Positions 32,885-45,377 of a stretch of 64,000 nt of DNA are shown here, piece after piece (within the stretch, counting starts at the first letter, position 1; each line of letters begins with the position of its first letter). This DNA comes from Topomyia yanbarensis (taxonomy: Eukaryota > Arthropoda > Insecta > Diptera > Culicidae). The notes under the pieces are model-generated. The model was not told where the DNA came from. It made no database searches and saw only the letters and a list, made by a program, of their open reading frames with translations. Position numbers and translations under genes: made by a program. Where the stretch lies: assembly GCF_030247195.1 (NCBI RefSeq), contig NC_080671.1, positions 69,749,412-69,813,411 of the forward strand, written 5' to 3'.

Positions 32885-35640
32885 TTAATTAAGTTACTCC
32901 AACTCAACCGAATTTGAGAACAATCGAACGGTGGAGTAGCTATCTACGTCAGGAAAAATATTTCTCATAGAGTAGTGCTGAACACTGTTGTTAACGGCTT
33001 TCATCATGCTCACATCGAACTCTGCATAATGCAACATTATTTCGATGTGCATTGTTTTTATCGCCCTCCATCTTACGATATTGGTCAATTCCTTGCCAAG
33101 CTTGAAAGTGTTCTCGCTTCCGCTTCAAATTCGCGCCCCTGTTTCATTGTAGGAGATCTCAATATACCGGTTAACCTATCGAATAACAATGTCGTCTCAC
33201 GTTATAAAACTCTCCTGGAATCGTATGGTTTCACATGTACGAACACATTTCCGACTCGCCCAGCTAGTTCAAATATTCTTGATCACGTTGTTTGTAGACT
33301 GGAGGATGCTGCTCGCTTACGAAACGACACGGTTTACACCATAGTAAGTGATCACGTTCAAATTATATCTTCATATAAACTTGCAGTAAAAAGAGAACCC
33401 GTTAATTTGACGAAATCAATAATCAATCACGAAAAACTCAATAACGACTTCCAAAATTTCATAGAAAACATCGAGTTGATTGATGATGTAGATGTATGTC
33501 TTACAAATATCATCACAACCTACAATTCTTTACTTGCGGAAAACACTAGAACGGTCTCCAAAACTTTTAAATGTAAAGGCGTTTTTTTCCCCTGGATCAA
33601 TTTCGATTTGTGGACACTGATTAAAATCAAAAGTAATTATCTGAAACGAGTAAAAAATAACCCCAATGATGAAAACCTCACAGCTATTCTGCAACACATA
33701 ACAAAAAAAGTTAATGTAATGAAAAAACGGTGCAAAAAGGCCTACTTTGAAAACCTTCTATCCAACACAACTCATTCAAAACTTTGGAAAAATATTAATA
33801 CCATTTTTGGTCGTTCAAAGTCGGATGTTCCCATCAGCCTAATTTCCAATGATATCAGAGTCACTGAGACTAAAGAAGTATGTAATGTTTTCAACGAATA
33901 TTTCTCTAGTATTGGCAAAAATTTGTCTGACAATATTCCCACGAGTCCCAACTCAAATCCTATTACAAATATACAACACGTCCAAGAAACAATCTTCTTG
34001 CGTCCTGCAACCATAAACGAAGTGATCCTTTTGATTAAAGGCCTCGAAAAAATAACAGTTGTGGTCCTGATAAGATCCCCGCTAGTGTTCTTAAGAGTAA
34101 CTGTACCACTTTTGCAAATATCCTAACCAAAGCTTTTAATTTAATAATTCAAACCGGCAGGTACCCAGACTGTTTAAAAATAGCCCGAGTAATTCCAATT
34201 TTCAAAGCTGGTGATCCAAACCAACCTTCCAACTATAGACCAATTTCAACATTGTGCGTTTTCAATAAAATTCTTGAGAAATTGCTCATCACTCGACTAC
34301 TCGAGTTTTTGAACAAACACAACATAATTTACAACTACCAGTATGGGTTCAGACAGGGCTACAGCACTTTAATTGCAATGACCGAATTAATTGACTCCAT
34401 CATTAGTCAAATTGATAGCAAAAGAATTGTTGGTGCCCTTTTTCTGGACCTAAAAAAAGCATTCGACACTCTGGATCACTCAATCCTGCTTAAGAAGTTA
34501 GAATGCTTTGGTATCAGGGGATTAGCAAATCATATTATTCGTAGCTATCCGTCGCATAGGAACCAATTCGTATCTATTGGAGACTCGTGTAGCTCTTATA
34601 GACCAATAGAAATAGGAGTGCCCCAAGGCAGTAATATTGGGCCACTGTTATTTTTATTGTATATCAATGACCTAGGTAGACTCGGGTTAAAAGGGACTCC
34701 TCGTCTATTCGCGGATGACACCGCGTTGTTCTACCCGAACAACAACTGCCTGGATATTGTACGCGACATTGAATCGGATTTAAAAACACTAACGACGTAT
34801 TTCAACGAAAACCTTCTTTCCTTGAACCTATCAAAAACTAAATATATGTTGTTTCGTTCATCTAGAAGAGATATAGGCGTGCATCCAGACCCAAGAATGG
34901 GACAGTCTGTAATTCAGGAAACTAACTGCTTCAAATATTTAGGACTTCACTTAGACCCCACACTCTCCTGGATTGAGCATATAACATCTATAGAGAGAAA
35001 AGTTGCATCGTTATGTGGGGCTATGCGTAAAGTATGCTCTTTTGTTCCCCAGCATGTACTTCTAAAATTTTATTATGCGCACATCCACTCATTGCTGAAC
35101 TACCTTGTATCTGTGTGGGGCCGTGTCAGTATTTCGAATCTGAAAAAGCTACAAACGCTTCAAAACAGATGTCTTAAAATTATTTATAAAAAAACCATTT
35201 ATGTACCCTACTATTTTGTTATACAATAATAATGCCCTTAACATTTTACCTTTGCTTGGGTTGACTAACTACCAAACAATAATGTACATCCACAATGCTT
35301 TGCATAATACTATTGCTCATAATAATCTAGAATTTACGACAGGAATTCGAGCTCACAGCACCAGACAAGCCAATCATTTATTATACTCCAGAGTATCCAC
35401 GAACCTTGGTCAAAGACGCATTTCTTTCATCGGACCTAAGTTATTCAACCAGCTTCCTACGGATTTAAAGCAAATAACATGTCGCACTCGTTTCCAAGCA
35501 AAATTGAAACTAATTTTAAAAAATAAAATAGGAGAATTTTTAATATAAACTTCGTTCACCACCAATCGAGCTTATTCCTTTAGCTATAATTGGTTAACAT
35601 TTTTTAAATAAAAACAATTGATAAATGCATTTTTTATAGC
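32885..35640 (+). mobile_element. L2/CR1-type LINE, 5' truncated
   Basis: Endonuclease (C-terminal part), linker, reverse transcriptase and C-terminal region are encoded in order on the plus strand without an RNase H. The protein style (SSIGKNL block, ALFLDLKKAFDTLDH, FADDTALF) fits the L2/CR1 group. The element starts within the endonuclease near 32885 and ends in AT-rich sequence near 35640. It lies inside the inverted GCGGCAT repeat pair. It is the best-preserved LINE of the right part of 30-36 kb. Confidence 0.75.
32930..35548 (+). pseudogene. L2/CR1-type ORF2 with two frameshifts at A runs
   Basis: The first frame starts in the endonuclease with GGVAIYVRKN and has VGDLNIP, then SDHVQI (to about 33360) and a linker with SSIGKNL. 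It breaks at a run of six A near 34048; the next frame picks up as SCGPDKIPASVLKS and runs through YRPIS, FLDLKKAFDTLDH (about 34441), GVPQGSNIGP (about 34616) and FADDTALF (about 34706). At a run of seven A near 35190 it breaks again and ends at 35548. Catalytic residues of the RT are intact. If both shifts are sequencing errors, the ORF would be open from the truncation to the stop. Confidence 0.75.
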
Positions 35641-36099
35641 AATAAGTAATAAATAAATTTAAATTATTATGAGCTTCCTGCAAAGCTACGATGGGACCCT
35701 TAAAAGGATTCTTTTCCGCTGGGTACTCGCCGTAGCTTCTTGTCAAATTTTGTGTTTTGTCGGTCTCGTATTGTTTTTTTTTGTTCTCAGCGTTTCCGCG
35801 ATTCGTAACTTTGTTTTGTTGTGCTGACCTTTTTTTTGTACGCTGAGAACTGATGTGTCCACTACCAGGGGGCTCCGTTTGTGAGCTTTTTGGTGTGAGG
35901 GTAAGAGGGGGGCTATTAAAAAAAAAACCGTTACACAAGGTTGCGAAAAACAAATGAATGAATAAAATAATGTTTCCAGAAATAGTAGTGCCCGCTTAGG
36001 AAAAGTGAAGGTGCCATCCATTTTATAGGTGTAATCAAACTTCATGAAATTCAGCTGAAAACACTTAATCACACTTTTTCACCATTTTTCAGTTTGTGA

Positions 36100-36142
36100 C
36101 TACGGTGCGGTGTCTCACCCGCACATGCGGCATCTCTCCCGC
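36100..36142. repeat. Right inverted repeat around the L2/CR1-type LINE
   Basis: It contains GTGCGGTGTCTCACCCGCA followed by TGCGGCATCTCTCCCGCAA, the inverse of 32472-32420. With the left copy it may define a host DNA element of about 1 kb once the LINE is removed. Confidence 0.5.
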
Positions 36143-38142
36143 AATGACCTTTTTTTGTAAAATGCTCGTGGAAATTTGATGAATTTAATTTTAATGACAA
36201 AAACCATTTCACAGTTTTCTAGTAACTTGTCGCTATTGATAAAAATGATTTCATCAATTATTGAATGGTTTACTCTCCCCAAATTACGCAACTTAAAAAC
36301 TGTTCGATATATCAAATTGTTCGGTTCAAAAAAATGGTGCATTTCTATGATGGTAACAATTTTGTGGAACTGAAATGTTTGAAAATCTTTTTTTTTTCAA
36401 GAGTTGTCCTACTGGAGTTGTAGAGCTAGGTTCTCGGAAGGGCAATGGCGTCCACTAAAACACTGCTTAAGGCTAATTGCAGCAGGCCGTAATTCTGAAT
36501 ACGATATTCATTGCACGGTTCCGATATGTGCGGGCGTAGAGATTTTGCAACCGCGTGTATCATCGCGAAGGACTCGAGAATTTGTACGCTGAAGTGTTTA
36601 ATCGCGTGTGCGTTTGTATGTTGCGTGTATGTAACTTCGTATGTATAAATTCGATTTTATAACCGTGTGTTCTTGGATGATCGCGTGCGAACTGTGAATC
36701 TTTTACTTAATTTTCGGTGTATGGTTTAGATGATAGAATAAAGTAAGATTTTCCATATCACTGAAGTTCCCGGTCATGTCGCCATGGAACATGCTGTCCA
36801 GTGGGTATGAGAGTTATCTCTTTTTAATTGGTTTAATTGAAGGAATGGACCTAGTCTGCTGATACAAGAGCTAGAAACTTCCGGAAGTGACCGATTCATG
36901 ATCGTGTGAGCGCGGGAGTTGTTAGGTTCCTGATCATTGGGATGTTATCATGTTTGATAGATCGCGCGTGTAGGTGCCGTGGATGGTCGCGAAGGGCTCA
37001 AGTATTTGCACGTTAAAGGGTTTGTCACATGATCCTTCCTCAGAACTAGATAAGAAAATAAAGAAGTAATAATAGAATATTTGTTTAATGACATAACCTC
37101 TTTTCAATGGGATTCTTGATTAATAAAAATATACTTAGTTGCTAAATTAGATATCTTCTCACAAACTGAGTGTTTATTGGATTCTGAGATGATTATGACT
37201 TTCATTGGTTTAGTTTTTGATAAAAATAAACTGGGAAAAAAAAATTCAGTTTGAATAAGGAAAAGTTTTTTTTAAATTAACAACTGAATTTTTGACGGTA
37301 GATGGCGAACATAATTACCTATTTTGGAGCAAATTTTCATCCAAATCAAAGATGGTTTTTTTAGTAAATCGACTTTAAATTTTCAAAATCGTTTTGTTCA
37401 GTGTAGGAGTCGATGAAGAAGTTTTACAATAATTTTAATCAAAAATTGGACTAATTTTATGAAAATCAACACAAAAAATTTGTAGGAATTGTCATTTTTA
37501 GACTATAGCCATTTGAAAAAAAATGGTAAAAAAGGTTTGACCCTTTTCAAAAGACAGTCTCGAACATTTTTGGAAAGTATGCAAAGTGGCTTTTTGTGAC
37601 ACAGTCTCCATGTACAAAAAGTTTCATTAAAATCTGAGAGGGTGCTGCCAACTCCGAATACGATTTAGTGCGAAATTCGTCATCGGTAAAAACTCAATTG
37701 GGTAAGAACTCTGTGGTGAAATGATTTATCACTTTTATCGAACGGATATCTACATCTGTTAACACCTCTTCTATTATAGGGGTCCTTACATCAATAGTAC
37801 TCAGACTGCCGAGAGGTCTCAACAGCCTGGTCTAGGGGTCCCACAAGCCCCTCCTTTTTGAAATTTAGGAAATATCTCGCTTAAACAGGGCAACTATTTT
37901 ACATACTTTGAGAAAATGGCATTGGTTGTTGAAAACGGTGCACCCCTCGTCATCTAGTTGCGTGTACGTATTCTTGTAATTCTCAAATTTAATTTTCATC
38001 ATTTGAGCTGATCTCACACGAGGCGACAGGACGCATGCCACAAAAAATCACTATGAATTTTGTTCTACCTATTCTAACACCGTTGCTGCGTTGAAGTAGC
38101 TAGAACAAAATCCATAGATAACCGTATTGTTGGAACGAAATT

Positions 38143-38165
38143 CGACGCATAGGGGCATCAATATT
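38143..38165 (+). repeat. 23-bp perfect direct repeat, first copy
   Basis: This 23-bp word (starting CGACGCATAGGGG) recurs exactly at 39289-39311, 1146 bp away. The flanks differ. It may be a duplicated target or a residual match from a deleted repeat. Confidence 0.6.
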
Positions 38166-39288
38166 GCGTTGCGTAGCATTGCGTTGTGACGATGATTTTG
38201 GCGGATTGCACACTGACTTCATCATGTTTGACTGCTGATTATCTAATAAGAGTTGCTTAGGAAATGCTAAGTAGGAATTCATACCAATCCGACCCTCATT
38301 AAAACCTCAACAGCATGATAGCCATCATTGCCGGCCGCCCCCATCTTCATCATTCACGGGGAAGGATAAAGGATAAGGTAGACAGGAAATGTTGATGCTC
38401 CACCTACTTAACGGAAGGACGACGATTCATCAGACTCTTCCATAGGTGTCGCGGAGTTGGTAGTTTGGAAGGGTATCACGTCTAGGATTCGCTCCAAGCA
38501 AGCGATGCGACCTGTAAAGCATATTTTATTAGGTAGTTGTTTAGTTAATCTTCGAGTGCACGATGGCTGGAAAAAGAAAAGATCTTGTTTATTTTTTGGT
38601 TCTTTTTAAACTCTGGGCAGCCGGCTACCGAGAGTATCCTATGTTCCCTAGAAAAAAGCAATTTGAACTACACACAGCCGACCGTGGGAGTATTGCCTAG
38701 GTAAGCTAATCTTATCTGCGTAATGGGCCGGATCACTATTTATTGAAACAGTATTTAGACGGAATTTGTTACTTCTTCTCTACGATATATTTATTGGCTT
38801 GAAAACTACCGAGTGATAACACATTATACAGGCAAAGATAGCGCGAGATGTTATAAATCATGGAAAGTATTTCTTATTTTCCATATCGGATTGTTTTAGG
38901 AATACAAGTATACGAGCGATAATAACGAACACTGAAGAGAAATATAAAGCATTGTTAACCTGATGCACGGGCTTGTTAGCAATAACGGAGCTTGAAATTA
39001 GGTTCATAAAAACAGACGCGGCGAATTTTCAATACGTATTGACCCGTGATCATCGATACTAGTTACATTAGTCATATTGGGGCTCATTTCCGATCAACTA
39101 TTTATTTTTACGGCTATGTTTTCTCGACTAGATCTGTTCGCACCTTCTCATTCTGCTACTATCGGCAGAAGGCTGATAGCACCCAGTCGTCGCCGGTCTA
39201 AGGACCAAATGTCATCAATAGACTTAGACTCGCGTGGAGGCATGAGATAGGAACTTGTGAGAATTTTGTTATCCCACCATTTGACGAC

Positions 39289-39311
39289 CGACGCATAGGG
39301 GCATCAATATT
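39289..39311 (+). repeat. 23-bp perfect direct repeat, second copy
   Basis: The second copy of the repeat at 38143-38165. The intervening 1.1 kb has no recognisable transposon end adjacent to either copy. Confidence 0.6.
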
Positions 39312-41930
39312 AGATATTATCTCTCTTTTTAAAAAAAATATTAATACTTAATTTTTGTGTGGTTCACTCTGTGAAATAACTAAACTGTGTCTTCTATCAC
39401 ACGTTGTCGTAAGAGATTGTCGTCTTTTACACATTGTTATCACTTTATCATTTCATAATAATTTTTATTTCTTACTCATGATTTGATAAAATGATTAAAC
39501 CGCACATATCCCTACATTCGCTACTCATCAACCACAACATTTACCGCCCAGCAAAGCACACGAGTCGTATTCCCATTTTTTCACTGCAAGTACGGTGCGA
39601 TTTATGCTATTCCGAAGCAGTAGCAGCAGCGCCCCGAAAACAGGAAGAAAAGAGTTAAATTCAATTTAAAGGAGTCTCGATCGGTTCTCGTACTCAATCT
39701 TGAGACATATTTACATGGCATAAAACCAACTCGCACACAACGAACCGAAATCAGCACTCACTCGGCACGAAAGCATAATAAAAAACATTACAACGAATCA
39801 TTTTTATGCTGCATGCGTCTTCCTTGTTTCGTGCTCCTCTGTCTTCCCGCTGAGTGTCCGCGCCAGAGTGTAACAACAAACAACGTATACCGTATGAAGT
39901 GGATGTCGGGCAAAATCGTATAGTTATTAAGATTGTTGCTCTCTTCGAATTGTGCACAATCAGCATCATTTTATTATTACACATATATTTCTCCCTCTCC
40001 TCGGCTTCGACCTACAGGAGCCTGTCGGCTGTCGAGAGAAGCTGATTGCTTATGCCTCTATGCTGCGACTCAATTTTCTTCGGCACTTGCGTTTTTTTCG
40101 GGTTGATTGTTCATATATTTTCATTGTATGTAACCGTAATTCACAGCTGCATCGGCCCGCAGAAAACCAACGACGACGGACGGCGACGTAACGAAAGGAA
40201 AAGGATCAAATAAATTAATTGTACATGCCGTAAGTCGTACTACGAGAAGCTGGGAGGGAGATGAACTGAGCATAAAACGCGCTGATGCCGGTACGAGAGC
40301 GAGAGTGGGAAAAAGGGTAGAAAAATTTAAATAACTGTACGGAGAAATGGTTTTTGCTAGGAAAAAATTTCTATTATTTTCAGCCAAAAAATATCTTTTT
40401 AATTTGCATATATTCGTTAACTGGTGTGCAGATGGGAAAAAGGGGTAGAATGGCTGGGATTCGAATTTGGCCGTTTTGGTTTGGAAGAAGGGAGATTTAA
40501 TAAATATGATTTTATGCTGGATATGCATGCACGAGTCAGAACTTCGGAGGTTGCGGTTGGTGCGATTTGTTCGATGCGCGCTGTGATCAGTTCGAGTTCG
40601 GCTGTCACCATTTGAATATTGGGCGACTGAAACAGTCGGTGTGTGGCTTATCGTCGGTTTGCAGAAGTTGTTGACCGATGTAAACAGATGTAGTAGGCGG
40701 ATTGGCGGGCAAACATTGATTGGCATGCAAGTAAGTGGATCTTGTGAAAGTGGCATAAATATGTTTTCGGTGAAAATTGTTTGAAGAGCCTATAATGAGG
40801 CAATAAGAACTGTGTGTGTGTGACTTAGTTCCAGTTAAGATGTAACGATTATTTTGCTTCAAATATGAGAGACATACAAGTGGCTAAAGTGTGTTCTGAG
40901 GATTGTTTTCAGTACAACACCATCTGCAGTGGACTCCTGTGATAGATCACTTGATCTTAACGGAACTAGTGCCAGTAGTAGTAAATTTTAATGTTCAGTT
41001 TCCAAGATATGGATGTCCTTTGTGGATAATCCTATTTTCCCACTTTTCGTAAATAAATGCAAAATTTACAAATATGATTTTACAACCGTAAAAAAGACAA
41101 ATAAAATATTAATACAAATAGTCATATATTGGTAAAATCAAAACATAGCCCGCTAAGGCATTGTTTAATCTAGACAGGCTAACTTTGTATTTCTTACTGT
41201 ATTATCAAAAATATATTAACCCTAATGACAAAAACGCAATAAATAAATAAATAATAAAAAATGAATCAATAAGCAAATGATTACGAAATCGGAAGATAAA
41301 TAACAAAATTTTTATCGACAAACATGTAAAAGGCTGTTTTCACAAGCTATCGTTTATTGGAATGCAAAAAAGCAAAGCCGTGGTACTATATTTCATTGTG
41401 GAAGCTGACCTTCTGTTTCGAAAGAGTTGGCAGCTGGCTCTTAGTGTACAGAACAATTGCAGGGCTAGTGCTATGATTCTACAGACCACTAGAAATCCTG
41501 TGCATAAACCGCAGTGAAATAGTGTATTTGTATACGATTTTACGTTATCTAACATATCTACATATTAACACTAACACCGGGAATACTATTTACACTTAGA
41601 AGGAATAACTCTTGCTTCAGGCTCTGTGCTTGCAATGATAAGTTCCTTTGAAAGTGAGATGATTGTGCTGATAATAATTGAGGGGTGTACCCCATTAGGC
41701 ATAAATTAGTTGGGCATACGGACGTTGGGTATACGTACGATAGGTATAATGGACGTTAGGCACAATCAACGTTAGGTATAATGGTCGATTGCCATAATGA
41801 ACGTAAGATATAAATTATAATGATGATGTACTGCCTGTGATTGCAAATCAGTCCCGTAAAGATAGGAAATCCCATATATATCTATAGAAACGGAGACATA
41901 TATGCGATAATGGGCAGTGTACAACTTGAG

Positions 41931-42098
41931 TATTTTTATTCGATTATAGAGATTTAAACCTTAGGGTTATTTACCTCTTTTTCGGGTTGGAAAAATCTCA
42001 TAGAGAAATCACTAGCCCTATATACGGGGTTGGAAATCAAACTCAGGTGAGCTGCGTACAAGGCAACCGATTTACCAATAACGCTATACCCGCCCCCT
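41931..42098 (-). mobile_element. Feilai-type tRNA-derived SINE
   Basis: Read on the minus strand from about 42098 it begins GGGGGCGGGTATAGCG. It has a pol III A box near TAGCGTTATTGG and a B box near GAGTTTGATTTCC, which differs from GGTTCGANNCC at two places. It continues with a CCAACCCGAAAAAGAGG word and an A/T tail ending at about 41931. This order is that of Feilai SINEs known from Aedes, which depend on LINE machinery. Target duplication was not resolved. Confidence 0.7.
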
Positions 42099-42135
42099 CA
42101 AAAGAAACCTATTTTTAGGCAGTGATGGCGTCAAA

Positions 42136-42388
42136 CAGTGACGGATCCAGGGGGAGGGTCTTGGGGGTCCGGACCATCCCCCCTCCCGATTTTTTTTTAA
42201 CTTCTTGAGAAACTTTAAAATAGTTCCTATTTTAAATTCGTTCTAAACTCAAAATCATTCCAAACCAGATTCGACCACCAAAACTAATTTTAATTAAATG
42301 AGGTTACTACAAATCACGTATTGTACAATGAACATTTCAAAATCGAAATTTCGACACCCTCCGAATTTTTTTTCAAGATCCGCTCCTG
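42136..42388. mobile_element. 253-bp hAT-like MITE with 8-bp target duplication
   Basis: The ends are CAGTGACGGATCCAGG and ATCCGCTCCTG. The flanks are GCGTCAAA (42128-42135) and GCGTCAAG (42389-42396), matching at 7 of 8 positions. A CAG-starting terminus with CGGATC is typical of hAT elements. The interior is non-coding; it contains GGTCCGGACCATCCCCCC-type GC-rich sequence on its left side only. Confidence 0.75.
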
Positions 42389-43499
42389 GCGTCAAGTAGT
42401 GAAAGTCTGAATGATTGTACTTTTTCGATCTTGTATTAGCTGGCAAAGTATTTATTCCACAGCATAAATTTGAAGAATAAAATAAAAGACCATGGAATTG
42501 GCATAAGCAATCTCATCTTACGTCAGTTACTTGACATACAATCTATTAATTGTACATACATCAATATCTTTGATTAGCGATTTAGAAATAATACAATTAC
42601 AGAATGAGTGAAAATGTAAACTTGTGTGCTAAAGCGAAGCGAAACTTGTGCCTCTCCCCTCCTTTCGCTCTGTCATTTGAACCAAAGCAACAGACTCAAA
42701 GGGAACTCAATTGCAGTATTACCTAATTAAGCCCAACACCCTTGTTTCAAATCAATCTCTATTGTGTTTATGTAGGTATTGATAGCACACATGCATGTTC
42801 CAATTGTCCAAGAAGAAAATATTTGCTATGAAAAACAGCTCATGTCAAAAAGAATATTTTATAATTATTCACTCAACGAATATGTAAATTTCTAGAATGC
42901 TTTTTTCCCAAATTATTCAGTAAAATGATTGTAGTCTTTGTGTTATCTAAGTAAAAACTACGCGAGATTTTTTTATTTGCTGTTGCGAGTTGGCGAAGCA
43001 AACAAGGTACGGTAGCGAAAGTTACATCCGTAGCCCAATAATTTAGTAGCCCAAAACACTACGAGCTCTCATAGGTTCCAACAATAGTGACTAGAAATAT
43101 GATTGAATAAAACCTGTTTACTCAAACGAAGAAAACATTTAACCTTTGCTATGCAGTAATATAGAAAAATAGGAAATAATTCTATGCATATAACTAACTT
43201 AACTAACTAAGATTCATCATAATTTTAATTTGGTAATCTGTCGTTTGCTATATAAGGACATGGCATGGCATAATATAACCTAGATTCTTTAACCCGAACA
43301 AGACGAGGTTAGAATCTTTATTTTTTAAATAAAGCCTATCGTCTATCATGCCTAACGTGCATTATGCCAATCTTCCATAATGCTTAACATATTTATGCCT
43401 AATGCATGCGTACCGAACGTACTTAACAATTTGGTTGAAGACTGCATCTTAAAATCGCTTAAAATTATAGTTTTTTGTTGGTGTATAGCATATAAACAC

Positions 43500-44542
43500 A
43501 TGTTTTGCCTTTCTCAATAGAAAGGTATTGCAATTGCTCTGAAAACCGACTTTTTAACGGAGGCCCGGAGGGCCGAGTGACATATACCATTCGATTCAGT
43601 TCGTCGAGTTCGGCAAATGTCTGTGTGTGTATGTATGTGTGTATGTATGTATATGTGTGTGTATGTGCGTATGTGTGTGTATGTGATCAAAAATGTCACT
43701 CATTTTTCTCAGAGATGGCTGAACCGATTTTGACAAACTTAGTCTCAAATGAAAGGTGCAACGTTCCCATAGGCTGCTATTGAATTTCTAATGGATCCGA
43801 CTTCCGGTTCCGGAATTACAGGGTGATGAGTACGAACACGCAGAAAATGTCGATTTTAATAAATTCTGCAATGAATGTATAAAGGTGAATTTTTTTTCCA
43901 AAATATGACCACAACTGCTTCGATTTGTAGTATTAGGTCACTAACATCCATTCAAAGTCTATTTGGCCACATTGGCCACCATCATCGGTTCCGGAAGCCG
44001 TGCGATCACATAGCAAATTGTGATTCAAACCGATACTCCGATGAAAGCAAAAAAGATAAAAATTTCGCTAAAATGTCTCTCAAACAACCTAAATTTGCTG
44101 TTCTAGGTCACCGACGGCCAACCAAACTTTCGTTGACTACATTGACCACCATAGACGGTTCCGGAAGTGCCCGGGAAAAGCGGCCATCTTTCAAAATTTA
44201 CGAACTCACATCAGTTTCCCGTAAATGGTTGGGCCGATTTTCACAAACTTAGTCCCAAATGATAGCTATAATATCCCCATAGGTGTCAATAAAATTTCGC
44301 ACGGATCGCTTATGTGGGTCCGGAAATATAGACTAAATCGTCCGGTCACATATGAAATTCCCATATAAGCAGGAACTCAAATTTTTTTTTCAAAGGGGGG
44401 ACCTCATGAAATTTCAGAAATCGAATTCGTATTTTTGATGCCAAACATCTTTAAAATGCATGAAACGTCGAGATTTTATGTTATCTCGAAAATTTTATTT
44501 TTTTCTAAAAATTGACTTTTTGGGACTTTGCCGCTTTCGCAC
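43500..44542 (+). repeat. Modular mosquito repeat, unit 1
   Basis: It begins near CCTTTCTCAATAGAAAGG, itself a near-palindrome, then has the GGCCCGGAGGGCCGAG box and a TATG/TGTG tract at 43620-43685. It continues with several modules each carrying an AACCGATTTTNACAAACTT word, GGATCCGACTTCCGGTTCC and a GGCCACCATCATCGG block. It ends with a GACTTTTTGGGAC word near 44515, after which the next unit begins. It is nearly identical to 53410-54615. The frames that cross it are spurious. Confidence 0.65.
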
Positions 44543-45377
44543 CTTTTTGCCTTTCTCAATAGAAAGGTATTGCAATTGCTCTGAAAACCGATTTTTTAAC
44601 GGAGGCCCGGAGGGCCGAGTGACATATACCATTCGATTCAGTTCGTCGAGTTCGGCAAATGTCTGTGTGTGTATGTGTGTGTGTGTATGTGTGTGAGTGT
44701 GTGTTATTTAAACTCACACAATTTTCTCAGAGATGGCTGAACCGATTTTCGCAAACTTAGTTTCATCTGAAAGGTATAACACTCCCATAAGCTGCTATTA
44801 AATTTTTAGTTGATCCGACTTCCGGTTCCGGAGTTACGGGTTGAAGAGTGCGGTCGCACAGCAAATTCCCATATAAACTGGTACCACCATGATGTTCAAA
44901 TGATGTAAAACATATTAAAATTGATGTAACATTACTCTAGTTTGCGGGTCTGGATCACTAATGATCAATCAAAGCAGCTTTGACCACATTGGCCACCTAT
45001 GACGGTTCATGACGCCCCCGGGGAACCCGCCAAGTTCTTAAGCTAATATCACACCCATTCCCCAACGAATTCTCTACCGATTTTTACAAACTTGATTTCA
45101 AATGAAAGATACAGTAATGCCATTGACTGCTGCTGAATTTCATTCGGTTCTGACTCTTGCTTCCGGAGTTACAGGGGTGTTAGTAAGGATACACTGGAAT
45201 TTCCCATATATCGGCACAATCGTAATACCTCAGAGGCTAAAAACTATTGAAATGGTCACCAAATTACTTCTAATCGCAGATCTAGATCACTGATTGTCAA
45301 TCAAACATTCTTTGAATATATTGTCCACTATCGACGATTCCGGAAGTCCGGAATTCCGGGCATATTCCACAATTAAA
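44543..45377 (+). repeat. Modular mosquito repeat, unit 2
   Basis: This starts with the same CCTTTCTCAATAGAAAGG word and GGCCCGGAGGGCCGAG box as unit 1. Its TGTG tract is at 44660-44705, and modules around AACCGATTTTCGCAAACTT and TACCGATTTTTACAAACTT follow. The unit is more diverged than unit 1. Together units 1 and 2 form a head-to-tail array. Confidence 0.6.

Larger units (their letters stand above)
36143..41689. other. Non-coding stretch with short repeats, no gene recognised
   Basis: No gene family or RNA is recognised in 5.5 kb. A degenerate direct pair occurs at 36550-36602 and 36978-37023, both with a TCGCGAAGGRCTC word; it looks like a piece of a tandem or long terminal repeat. A perfect 23-bp direct repeat lies at 38143-38165 and 39289-39311. 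Regions 39560-40760 are GC-richer and contain many TCAGT and GAGA words, so a host promoter is possible but not shown. The 211-codon minus frame at 40121-40756 has low-complexity composition and no motif. Confidence 0.4.
41690..43430. mobile_element. Fold-back element with 16-bp tandem repeats at both ends
   Basis: At the left, about seven units of a 16-bp repeat with consensus ACGTTAGGTATAATGG run head to tail (41706-41816). At the right, five or six units in the opposite orientation (43335-43430) read CCTAACGTGCATTATG and variants, again spaced 15-16 bp. Inverted ends made of short tandem repeats define fold-back (FB-like) elements. The interior contains a SINE and an hAT-like MITE, so it has been static for some time. 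No transposase is found inside. Confidence 0.6.

Noticed and set aside
40121..40756. 211-codon minus-strand frame
   Set aside because: Composition is Ser/Thr/Phe-rich without a domain, and there is no matching exon context; likely chance in GC-richer non-coding DNA.
42007..42098. Possible tRNA gene on the minus strand
   Set aside because: A and B box are present but the acceptor stem does not close and a SINE body and A-rich tail follow, so it is a SINE.
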